From IMG/VR virus record IMGVR_UViG_3300006224_000023, positions 1-34,823 of that record: a stretch of DNA of 34,823 nucleotides; one strand, 5' to 3'. The first letter of the stretch is position 1. The number at the start of each line of letters is the position of its first letter. The notes under the pieces were generated by a model. The model searched no databases. It was given only the letters and a program-made list of their open reading frames with translations, and was not told the DNA's origin. Below are positions 22,504-28,868 of this stretch, piece by piece. Source of the DNA: a virus. The translations under genes and the position numbers were made by a program.

Positions 22504-23597
22504 CGCTTTTTGATGTCCTCCGCGATGGCTGCTGAGCAGCCACCCTCTACGTATCCGTACCACGCGCGGGCGCGCGCCATCCCCGCTGCGACGATCTCGC
22601 GGGCTCGGGGCTTCTTCATGAGCATGATGAGGTAACGAGCGAGCTGGTTCTTGTTGTGAGCGTGCAGTGCTCCGAAGGGGCGCCACGCCCACCAGTCAGC
22701 CTGGGGGTGGTAGTCCACACAGATCACTGGCTTGCCCATCACCAGCGAGTCAGCGATCACACCGGACTTCTGCGTGACCACGATATCGGCGGCGTTGATG
22801 AGATCCACCAGCGGAGTGTCGTCCGTAACGTGGGCGGCGATGCCAGCGGTGTTGAGGCGTCCAGTGATGGTGGCGGCGGTGCCTGTGAAGCGTGTGCTCC
22901 ATAGGACCTTGAGCTGAGGAAACTGGTCCTGAAGGGTCTTCAGGACGTGCATCGTGTCAAGCTGATGATCGAAAGCCCAGTCATTCGAGGACCACTGGGT
23001 CAAGTAGTGCGTCCAGGTAGACGTGACCAGAACGTACGGTCCTTCTACTTCCAGACCAAGGGCCTCACGTGCGGCGAACCGATCCTGGAGCGCCCAGCGG
23101 TCGTACTGGGGCCGCCCCATCGGGAGGACTTCCCTGGTGTAGATGTTCTCGCTGCTCTTCTCCAGGAAGGTCTGATACTCGGGCGAGGCGTAGATGAAGT
23201 CTGCTGTGGGCTCGGCCTCGAAGTGGCCGATGAGATAGGTTGAGATCGCCCAGTGGTTGATCTCGAAGACGGGCACCCCACGGAGGCGGCAGGTGAGGGC
23301 GACAGCCCGGCGCTGCGACTGAACGGTGTTCCAGAGCACGCAGCCCACGGGCTTGTACTCGTCGATGAGGATGTGCGTGACAGCGACAGCCGCCGCTACG
23401 CTTTCGCGCGAGTCAGCGATGAACTGTGCAAGATCCACCCCCATGACAGGTGTGGCTGGGATGTGGAAGGACTGAACTGTCTCTCGGGCCTTGTCGGGGA
23501 AGGGGATCAGGTTGAAGTGCTTGGAGAGTTCAAGCATCAACTCTGCGCAGTCGAGGCGAAGACCGATGAGGAGGTTAGGCCTCTTCTCGGGAGGCAT
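22353..23597 (-). CDS. GT-B fold glycosyltransferase or sugar hydrolase
   Basis: 414 residues from ATG 23597 (AAGGA about 10 nt upstream); the frame is open 22 codons further. Two Rossmann-like halves are visible. The C-terminal half has the VTDDTPLVDLINAADIVVTQKSGVIADSL segment in pieces typical of GT-B enzymes (residues about 278-305), then GKPVICVDY. This resembles CDP-glycerol transferase-like and UDP-GlcNAc 2-epimerase-like proteins. It is directly upstream of pseB. It may transfer the finished sugar, or stand in for PseG, itself a GT-B fold hydrolase and the only missing step. The final ~50 residues (Ser/Thr-rich) lie over the start of pseB in another frame and are unlikely to be a folded domain. 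Confidence 0.7.
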   Translation of the reverse strand: MPPEKRPNLLIGLRLDCAELMLELSKHFNLIPFPDKARETVQSFHIPATPVMGVDLAQFIADSRESVAAAVAVTHILIDEYKPVGCVLWNTVQSQRRAVALTCRLRGVPVFEINHWAISTYLIGHFEAEPTADFIYASPEYQTFLEKSSENIYTREVLPMGRPQYDRWALQDRFAAREALGLEVEGPYVLVTSTWTHYLTQWSSNDWAFDHQLDTMHVLKTLQDQFPQLKVLWSTRFTGTAATITGRLNTAGIAAHVTDDTPLVDLINAADIVVTQKSGVIADSLVMGKPVICVDYHPQADWWAWRPFGALHAHNKNQLARYLIMLMKKPRAREIVAAGMARARAWYGYVEGGCSAAIAEDIKKRCANFSSLEAQEPSAWRTSNTATGKNGSSSSRGTSRSTKHSGNSTSRTSD

Positions 23598-23838
23598 CGA
23601 GATCTTCCTTGGTGCGGAGGGCAGCGCCGACGTAGTGGCGAGCGTCTTGGGCAAGGGCCTCACCGATGTTCACGCCCATGAACATGAGATGCGGCGCTCC
23701 GCGCCACCACTGATACTGGTAATGGCGAGAGGCCGCATCGAAGGCGCACTTCCGGCAGTCGTCATGCTGCTGGAAGTCATGCTTGCAGCCCGCGCAGACG
23801 GCGTGGTCGGCTGGGGTGATTCTGAAATCCTTAGACAT
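23575..23838 (-). CDS. Small Cys-rich (zinc-binding?) protein
   Basis: 87 residues from ATG 23838, overlapping the acyltransferase stop by 8 nt. The N-terminal third has CAGCKHDF and HDDCRKCAF (Cys/His spacing suited to one zinc ion). The rest is Tyr/Trp/Met-rich (HYQYQWWRGAPHLMFMGV) and ends in a charged helix. No family was recognised. It lies between an acyltransferase-like gene and a glycosyltransferase, with overlaps at both ends (8 and 23 nt), so it is part of the sugar operon. It might be a small regulator or adaptor for the sugar enzymes; the sequence does not say. Confidence 0.6.
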   Translation of the reverse strand: MSKDFRITPADHAVCAGCKHDFQQHDDCRKCAFDAASRHYQYQWWRGAPHLMFMGVNIGEALAQDARHYVGAALRTKEDLDASREEA

Positions 23839-24580
23839 TGAACAGCTTGTAGGAGGTCCTGAGGTGCGCCCCAAGATTGCGTTTCTTGCTCGCCATCGTT
23901 GGGGAGTTTGCCCCACCCAGGTCGAGGGATGCGAAGCGGGGGGCGACACTCCATGTCAGCGCGTCCAGTCCTGGACCCCACCCCGCGATCACGTAACCTC
24001 GGTCCTGGGAATCAACACCAACTATAAGTGTAGCAGGTCCACTATGGAAAGTCAAGGTGCTTGGAAGAATGCGCAACCGCTCGAAGGTGTCCGCAATCTC
24101 CTGCGTCGCCCACGGGATGTGGCACTCTGAGCCCTCGCCGTCCTCCACCTCGACCGCTTCGAGTTCGCGGAATGGGCGACATCGCCCATCCAGGAAGAGG
24201 GTGTATCGAATATCCGTGCGCCAGAGCGCCTGTGGGAACATCCAGTAGGCCGGGCGCACATCCACCAGAGCGGGGGCGTTCCACAGGCACGCAGGCTTCA
24301 CCTTCAACGCAACCTGCAGGAGAGCGGTGACTGCCTCGACCTGCTCGCGCTTGGTCTGGAGGATGCCCCGATACCCCACGAAGGGGATCGCGGTGAGGCT
24401 TTCTTCGACGAAGGCGGCGGCGACCAACTGGTCCTCAGACATGGCGCCGAGGATCAGCTTGGACGGCTGCGCGAGCCTCCAGTCACGGGTGACGTACAGA
24501 GAGGTCTGGTGGCTCTTGGCGACGAGGCTATCCAGGCTCGCGTCGGAGGGGTCCAGCTCTACTACCTTGATGGATCTCAT
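23831..24580 (-). CDS. FemAB/GNAT-superfamily acyltransferase-like protein
   Basis: 249 residues from ATG 24580, which shares ATGA with the stop of the glycosyltransferase upstream. The layout is that of FemAB-like double-GNAT proteins: a TSLYVTRDWRLA segment (about 30-41), a strand pair around LILGAMSEDQLVAAAF, a FVGYRGIL segment, then RYTLFLDGR near the middle and a second strand set around LIVGVDSQDRGYVIAGWG. Such enzymes transfer acyl or aminoacyl groups to amino sugars or peptides. In a nonulosonic acid gene block it could add an N-acyl group (formyl, acetyl or amino-acyl) to the sugar. A promoter lies inside the gene (24027-24055). The family call is by eye and moderate. Confidence 0.6.
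   Translation of the reverse strand: MRSIKVVELDPSDASLDSLVAKSHQTSLYVTRDWRLAQPSKLILGAMSEDQLVAAAFVEESLTAIPFVGYRGILQTKREQVEAVTALLQVALKVKPACLWNAPALVDVRPAYWMFPQALWRTDIRYTLFLDGRCRPFRELEAVEVEDGEGSECHIPWATQEIADTFERLRILPSTLTFHSGPATLIVGVDSQDRGYVIAGWGPGLDALTWSVAPRFASLDLGGANSPTMASKKRNLGAHLRTSYKLFNV
24027..24055 (-). promoter_or_regulatory. Internal sigma70-like promoter for the pse genes
   Basis: On the - strand: TTGACT (24055-24050), 17-nt spacer ending TGC, TACACT (24032-24027). It lies within the acyltransferase gene and points at the Cys-rich protein, the GT-B enzyme and the pse genes. It matches the promoter before the scaffold gene in both -10 and spacer end. Confidence 0.65.
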
Positions 24581-25776
24581 ACCATGCTCCGGAAGAGGAT
24601 CTGGCGGTACCACTCCGCCAACTTGGGCGCAGTGTGGACCACATGGAAGTTGTCCCACACGTACTGGTGGGCGCGGTAGGCAAGGCGGTGGCGGAGTGCT
24701 GCATCGTCAATGAGGTCGAGGAGGTACTGCTCGAACTCCTCCTCGCTGTTGTAGAGCAGACCCGTCTCGCCGTGCTTGATGTCTCGGCCATAGGGACCGA
24801 CGTTGGCTGCGAGGGTCGCGGCCGGGTGGGTGATGGCCGAGGACTCCATCCACTTGATCGAGGACTTGGCGTTGTTGAAGGGGTCGTCAACGATGGGGCA
24901 CAGGTTGATGTGATGCCCCAGGGTCGCCAGCCGGAGGGTGTACTTCTCGTAGGGCATCCAGGAGAGGTGCTCGAACTGCGCCTCTGGAACCGCCCGGCGC
25001 ACTGCTGGGAAGAGTGGCCCCCACATGAGGAAGCGTGCGTTGGGGCGCTTCTCCAGTGCAGAGCGAAGGGGGTCGATGATGGTCAGCCAGTCTTCGTAGT
25101 GCGCGTGCCCGCCCTGCCAGAGGATCGTGACGTTCTTCGGGCGGCGTGGGTGGATGTCAGGGTAGTCCTCATCGAGGAGAGAGTTGGGGAAGGTGAAGAC
25201 GTTCTTGCAGCCGTAGCTGCGATAGACCTCCGAGAGATACTCCGTCGAGCAGGTCACGCCAGAGCAGGCGCGGGCGGTCAGCTTGAGGATGTTCATCTTG
25301 GAGCGGTTCGCCATCACGTCGAAGACGTCACCGCCCATGTAGCGGTCGCCGTCCTTCCACAGCTCGATGGGCTCGGGCTCGTTGTCGTACTGGGTGAGGA
25401 TGCGGTCGCCCCGCTCCATCTTGTGGCCGTCAGGGGTGTGGGTACCCAGGCTGACGTAGCGGGGATTCCAGATCGAAATGCGCTCAACGTGGTCGTCGGC
25501 GTCGTAGATCACGTGGGGAGCGTGCCGCCGCCTGTTGAGGTCGTGGCTCTGGCGATCGCGGTTGAAGGCGTGGATCTGCCGAAGGAGCCCGCGCGAGCCA
25601 CGGAGGTAGTAGAGGTGGAAGTTGGCGCCGAACATCTGTTCGTCGCGGACTTCCTGCAGTTCCTCGATAATGGGAGCAGCGGCCCCAACGATCTTGAGGC
25701 CCATCAGCGGGGTGTAGATCCGGTAATGCGTGCAGGCGTTTCGCACGCGACCGAGCGTGCCGTAGACGGAGAACAT
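24577..25776 (-). CDS. GT4-like glycosyltransferase
   Basis: 399 residues from ATG 25776 (AGGAGA about 10 nt upstream). N-terminal half: a Rossmann-like region with HYRIYTPLMG, YDADDHVE and a variable Asp/Glu-rich loop. C-terminal half: NVTILWQGGHAHYEDW begins the donor domain, WMPYEKY follows, and IKHGETGLLYNSEEE is the family-4 nucleotide-sugar loop, ending in a HQYVWDNFHV helix. It transfers a sugar from an activated donor to an unknown acceptor in the cytoplasm. It is the first sugar gene after the head genes and is coupled by ATGA to the acyltransferase. It could build the glycan on a virion protein or on a host lipid or polysaccharide. Confidence 0.8.
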   Translation of the reverse strand: MFSVYGTLGRVRNACTHYRIYTPLMGLKIVGAAAPIIEELQEVRDEQMFGANFHLYYLRGSRGLLRQIHAFNRDRQSHDLNRRRHAPHVIYDADDHVERISIWNPRYVSLGTHTPDGHKMERGDRILTQYDNEPEPIELWKDGDRYMGGDVFDVMANRSKMNILKLTARACSGVTCSTEYLSEVYRSYGCKNVFTFPNSLLDEDYPDIHPRRPKNVTILWQGGHAHYEDWLTIIDPLRSALEKRPNARFLMWGPLFPAVRRAVPEAQFEHLSWMPYEKYTLRLATLGHHINLCPIVDDPFNNAKSSIKWMESSAITHPAATLAANVGPYGRDIKHGETGLLYNSEEEFEQYLLDLIDDAALRHRLAYRAHQYVWDNFHVVHTAPKLAEWYRQILFRSMV

Positions 25777-25793
25777 CCTTGTTCTGTCTCCTG

Positions 25794-26135
25794 TTACTTG
25801 AGGTTCTTGACCCAGCCGACCTGATACTCCTTGTGGCGGCGGAGCCATCTCCAGAAGATCGACTTGTCCTTATAGAAGTTGGGTTCGATGGCAAGGATGA
25901 TTGCGCGGACGTTCATGGGGATAACCGCCACCCGCATCATGGTGCCCTCGGCAGTCATGCCTACACGCTCGCGCGCGTTGATCACCTGACGATTCTCCCA
26001 GGCGATGTCACGCTCAGTCTCTAGCGCATCGAAGAACTCTACAAACGAAGGGACGCGACGAGTTAGCTCAGCCGCGTCCGTTACGTCGTCGAGGACAGTA
26101 GACTTGCCCCCGATGTTGAAGCTCCTGTAGAACAT
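25794..26135 (-). CDS. Hypothetical 113-residue protein
   Basis: 113 residues, MFYRSFNIGG at the N-terminus, then a charged helical middle (ETERDIAWENRQVI) and an aromatic basic end (FWRWLRRHKEYQVGW). No family was recognised. It lies between the last small capsid-adjacent gene (7 nt upstream) and the first glycosyltransferase (17 nt downstream). It may be a virion accessory or belong to the sugar block; position alone does not separate these. The start has only a weak AGGT site upstream. Confidence 0.6.
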   Translation of the reverse strand: MFYRSFNIGGKSTVLDDVTDAAELTRRVPSFVEFFDALETERDIAWENRQVINARERVGMTAEGTMMRVAVIPMNVRAIILAIEPNFYKDKSIFWRWLRRHKEYQVGWVKNLK

Positions 26136-26142
26136 GTGAAAC

Positions 26143-26391
26143 CTACTTGTTGGGGTAGAACTTCCCGCTGACCTTCTTGCCCTTCGCCACCGTCTTCTTA
26201 ACGGGGGTGTAGGCCCCCTTGGCGTGGGTGGTGCGGGTGGTCCCGGCCTCGGTGTCCTCGTCCATCATCAGAGGACCCATACCACCAGAGTAACGTTTCT
26301 CGGCGATGTCCTTCGCCACCTTCTTGTTGCGGATGCCAGACTTGACAACGGTGCGGATGTTCGCAGCCAGTCCAGGACTCTTACGTGCCAT
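26143..26391 (-). CDS. Small basic protein, 82 residues
   Basis: From ATG 26391 with GGAGA 4 nt upstream. Lys/Arg-rich: MARKSPGL, VVKSGIRNKKVAKDIAEKR, then a Met/Asp/Glu stretch, then a Lys/Thr/Val/Gly tail (VKKTVAKGKKVSGK). The strong positive charge suggests DNA or head binding. It follows a hairpin (26413-26438) that sets it apart from the capsid genes. No family was recognised. Confidence 0.62.
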   Translation of the reverse strand: MARKSPGLAANIRTVVKSGIRNKKVAKDIAEKRYSGGMGPLMMDEDTEAGTTRTTHAKGAYTPVKKTVAKGKKVSGKFYPNK

Positions 26392-26412
26392 TGTGTCTCC
26401 GGTAGGCGTTGA

Positions 26413-26438
26413 TACGGGCGCCCCGTGAGGCGCCCGTA
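26413..26438. terminator. GC-rich hairpin, probable attenuator after the capsid genes
   Basis: A perfect 10-bp stem (TACGGGCGCC 26413-26422, GGCGCCCGTA 26429-26438) with a 6-nt loop, between the 46-aa and 82-aa genes. No U-tract follows on the - strand, so it is more likely a partial terminator or RNA-stabilising structure than a full stop. The site matches the place just after the capsid gene where T7 has its terminator. Confidence 0.5.
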
Positions 26439-26448
26439 CCACTCTTTG

Positions 26449-26589
26449 CTAGCCGCGAGTCTTGCCCGGCCCCAGCGAGGTACCCTTGCGGGTGACCGTA
26501 CTGTCCTTCTTGCCATCCGGTGCAATCTTCACCGGGCAAGGAGTGGGCAGGCTCTCAGCCGTCTTGGTCTTCATCGGACCCTGAGCCAT
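26449..26589 (-). CDS. Small basic protein, 46 residues
   Basis: From ATG 26589, one base after the stop of the 78-aa gene, with GGAAG just upstream. It begins MAQGPMKTKTAE, has one Cys, and ends in KGTSLGPGKTRG. Lys/Thr/Gly/Pro-rich, probably unstructured. No family was recognised. It comes third in the capsid group and may be a decoration or head-stabilising protein. Confidence 0.55.
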   Translation of the reverse strand: MAQGPMKTKTAESLPTPCPVKIAPDGKKDSTVTRKGTSLGPGKTRG

Positions 26590-26590
26590 G

Positions 26591-26827
26591 TTACTTCTTC
26601 CCTTCCGCGCGGACACCACCGCGCGACGTGATGCGTCCAGCCGCCTTCGAGGAGAACCGAACACGGGTGGGAACCTCCGCCTCCCAGTTGAGACTGGGAT
26701 TGCGGAAGTTCTCCATCATGTCGGCGGGAGTCCGACGCGGACGATCGACACGCTCATCTCGAATGAGGTCCCGATTGGTCCGCGTCTCACCGTGAAGGCC
26801 AGCCTTCTTGGTAGGTAGGCGAGCCAT
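26591..26827 (-). CDS. Small basic capsid-adjacent protein, 78 residues
   Basis: MARLPTKKAGLH at the start, an Arg/Asp-rich middle (TNRDLIRDERVDRPRR) and a Lys/Gly-rich end. Ends just before the 46-aa gene, and starts 13 nt after the capsid stop with GGGAGAGA upstream. Strongly basic, so it may bind DNA inside the head or the capsid surface. No family was recognised. Co-transcription with the capsid gene is clear. Confidence 0.6.
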   Translation of the reverse strand: MARLPTKKAGLHGETRTNRDLIRDERVDRPRRTPADMMENFRNPSLNWEAEVPTRVRFSSKAAGRITSRGGVRAEGKK

Positions 26828-26839
26828 TCTCTCTCCCTA

Positions 26840-27829
26840 CTAGCTGAGAACGATGTTCTTGACGCCCCACGCACGGTAGCAGGAGCTGGGATCACCGATC
26901 TCAAGCGTGACCTCGCCCATGACGTAGCCGCGGGTGGCGTCGCCATTCGGAGCGAGAGGAACGTGATCGAAGGGGCGGTAGACCGCCAGACGGATCTGCG
27001 AGCGCTCCAGCCAGTAGACCTGACCGTAGGTGCCCGTCGAGATGGCCGCCGTGTGGTTCGAGGGCATGCGGATCCAGCGATTCAGGATCACCTCGACGAT
27101 CCCGAACTGGCTCTCGTACACCTCGACCGCGGCCACCAGCCGACGATCCGCCGCCGCGATGTTGCGCCGAGCGTTGCCATAACCCGTGAAGGCCATGACC
27201 TGCCGCGCAGCCGCAGCGTTGCAGTGGAAGACATCCGGCTTCCCACCGTTCTCGAAGGCGCGCTGGAGGGCGTTGTTGAAGCGCTTCTCCGTGATAACCG
27301 TCGAGGAGGCAGTGGCCGAACCCACACCATTCAGCGCCGAACCACGGAGGCTCGACCGCTTGCTGATGAGGTCGGAGAGGGTCTTCATGAGGCGGGCGCC
27401 ACCTTCGGCAGTTGCCGACTTGTGGGAGCCGGAGGGCGAGAAGATTCGCCGCTCAACGTTGCGGATGAGGGCCGCAGCGTTCTTCATGATCTGATACTTG
27501 TACTCGTCGTCCACGCCCGCCACATTGGCCGCGCGCTGCGAGTTCGACACCTTGACGGGGAGCTGGAAGATCTGCGTCCAGTTCTTGACTCGCGTGCGAG
27601 CGGTCAGAGCCGCCGACGCGAACTCGAAGCCTTCCCCAGCGCCAGCGGTCGAGGTCGCCGGAAGCGAGTCCGTCAGCCACTCATGGGTGACGTCGTTCGC
27701 CTCTGTAGTCTCGATGCTCGACAGGAGGGGAGTCTCCCGCGGCGAGATGTTAGTGATGAAGTCGAGGAGGTCTTCCCGGTTGCCCTTGCTACCAGGAACA
27801 CCACCGAAGGTGTAGGTTCCAGTACCCAC
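26840..27829 (-). CDS. Major capsid protein (DUF5309/SU10 type, HK97 fold)
   Basis: 329 residues. The N-terminal motif DFITNISPRETPLLSSI followed by THEWLTDSL is the signature of DUF5309 (SU10-type) major capsid proteins. A central region with LIRNVERRIFSPSG and a SALNGVG...ITEKRFNNALQRAFENGG segment, then FHCNAAAARQVMAF, and a C-terminal beta region with YWLERSQIRLAVYRPF and MGEVTLEIGDPSS, also fit. It builds the head shell. It lies 8 nt downstream of the scaffold gene, in the standard order portal-scaffold-capsid. No protease domain is visible in the window, so maturation may not need cleavage. Confidence 0.92.
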   Translation of the reverse strand: MGTGTYTFGGVPGSKGNREDLLDFITNISPRETPLLSSIETTEANDVTHEWLTDSLPATSTAGAGEGFEFASAALTARTRVKNWTQIFQLPVKVSNSQRAANVAGVDDEYKYQIMKNAAALIRNVERRIFSPSGSHKSATAEGGARLMKTLSDLISKRSSLRGSALNGVGSATASSTVITEKRFNNALQRAFENGGKPDVFHCNAAAARQVMAFTGYGNARRNIAAADRRLVAAVEVYESQFGIVEVILNRWIRMPSNHTAAISTGTYGQVYWLERSQIRLAVYRPFDHVPLAPNGDATRGYVMGEVTLEIGDPSSCYRAWGVKNIVLS

Positions 27830-27837
27830 AGTAACCC

Positions 27838-28581
27838 CTAGATGGTACGCGGAGGCTCGTCAAGGCGCTCAATGACTTTCACACGCCCCTTGAGGAACTC
27901 GCTGGCGATAGCCTTATTGATACCACCAGCCGCGATACCACGCTCGATGAGAACCTTGCGCTTCGCCGCATCCCGTTCTGCAGTCTCGGCGCTGTCATCC
28001 TCGCCTCGCCCGCCAGCTCCGCCACGCGAGGTCGGAAGGGCGGCGTCTGCACGCCTGCGCTCCCGGTCCTCCTTGACGGCCTTGTCCTCCTCCTTCATGC
28101 CCGCCTCTGCATCGTGCATACGGACGGCCTGAACGAGGAAGCCAGCAGCCCTGGTCGGGTTCCGGTCGAGTAGGATCTGGTACGTTTCCGCAATCTCCTG
28201 GTTCTCCGTGAGCAGCTTGTTGGCCGCAGGTTGCAGCTCAGTAGGTATGGCTACCTGGGCCTGAGCGGCTGAGATGATGGGCCGGAGCGCTTCCTGAGAC
28301 TCCTCACGCGCCGCAAGGCGCGAACGCTTGGTCAGGAATCGCTCAAGCGCAGCTACGTCGATGCCACTCTCTTCGAGGGTGGCGGCGTCCGTGTCGGACT
28401 CGGGAGCACTTCGACCGGCCAGCTTGAGAGCCCGGTTCTCGGACTCGATGGCGTCGAGGCGCGCCTTGAGCCGCTGCGCTTCTGCCGCGGACTCGTTGTA
28501 GCCCTTTTCAAGGGCCTCTACGGATTCGTACCTGCCAGCAAGCCGCTGGCTGTCCTGAGCGGGGGCCGATTCGTTCGGCAT
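27838..28581 (-). CDS. Head scaffolding protein
   Basis: 247 residues, acidic and helical, with coiled coil at about 15-55 (ALEKGYNESAAEAQRLKARL), a middle with QALRPIISAAQAQ, a charged linker (DDSAETAERDAAKRKVL) and a basic helical C-terminus ending in LKGRVKVIERLDEPPRTI, typical of scaffolds that hold the capsid protein through a C-terminal helix. Position between portal and major capsid protein supports this. A consensus promoter lies at 28627-28655, and GGGAGG about 7 nt before the ATG gives strong translation. Confidence 0.82.
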   Translation of the reverse strand: MPNESAPAQDSQRLAGRYESVEALEKGYNESAAEAQRLKARLDAIESENRALKLAGRSAPESDTDAATLEESGIDVAALERFLTKRSRLAAREESQEALRPIISAAQAQVAIPTELQPAANKLLTENQEIAETYQILLDRNPTRAAGFLVQAVRMHDAEAGMKEEDKAVKEDRERRRADAALPTSRGGAGGRGEDDSAETAERDAAKRKVLIERGIAAGGINKAIASEFLKGRVKVIERLDEPPRTI

Positions 28582-28617
28582 TGAAACCTCCCTGTTTACT
28601 GTGGGTTCTCCACAAGA

Positions 28618-28633
28618 CTACACTATAGTGTAG
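28618..28633. promoter_or_regulatory. Perfect 16-bp palindrome over the -10 box
   Basis: CTACACTATAGTGTAG is a perfect palindrome that covers the -10 (TACACT) of the scaffold/capsid promoter. It could be a repressor or activator site for the late switch. Its central part is AT-rich, so it could also assist DNA melting. No binding protein is identified. Confidence 0.45.
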
Positions 28634-28868
28634 CACGGTCGTTGTCGGATGTCAACTGGCGAAGTTCACCCAGCATGAAGGTACGTGCCCAGCGTAGGGC
28701 CGCTATGGCGCCACGCTGCCGCTCCTCTATCCTGGGATCGCGCGAGCCCACGCGCAGTCGTTCCATGAGTTGCCCCTCCCGACGCTCAAGTAGCTCGGTG
28801 TAGGGCTGCCACCAGCCAGAGGCGAGGATCGCCTGCCTAAGCTTGACCTGGGCTTCCTTCTCTTCCAA
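28623..28868 (-). CDS. 81-residue helical protein between portal and scaffold
   Basis: Start chosen at TTG 28868 because GGAGG lies 6 nt upstream; a GTG at 28916 (97 residues) has no such site. Helical and charged: EEKEAQVKLRQAILASGWWQ, then TELLERREGQLMERL, a short RDPRIEER turn and an ALRWARTFMLGEL helix. It overlaps the portal stop by 32 nt. Its stop (TAG) is inside the -10 of the next promoter. No family was recognised. Position suggests a head assembly role, such as a scaffold partner or internal head protein. Confidence 0.62.
   Translation of the reverse strand: MEEKEAQVKLRQAILASGWWQPYTELLERREGQLMERLRVGSRDPRIEERQRGAIAALRWARTFMLGELRQLTSDNDRATL
28627..28655 (-). promoter_or_regulatory. 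Consensus sigma70 promoter for scaffold and capsid
   Basis: On the - strand: TTGACA (28655-28650, perfect), 17-nt spacer ending TGC, TACACT (28632-28627). It overlaps the end of the 81-residue gene. It points at the scaffold gene (ATG 28581) and the capsid gene behind it, the most heavily needed products. The -10 is covered by the palindrome 28618-28633. Confidence 0.8.

Noticed and set aside
22501-22512. C AAA AAG slippery sequence that could fuse the GT-B enzyme to PseB by -1 frameshifting
   Set aside because: The P-site codon would re-pair poorly (AAA to CAA), no stimulatory structure was evident, and PseB has its own ATG with an upstream GGAGG.
24634-25824. Long + strand open frame (396 codons) opposite the GT4-like gene
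   Set aside because: Val/Gly/Glu/Leu-rich mirror of the glycosyltransferase; no motif and no ribosome site of note.
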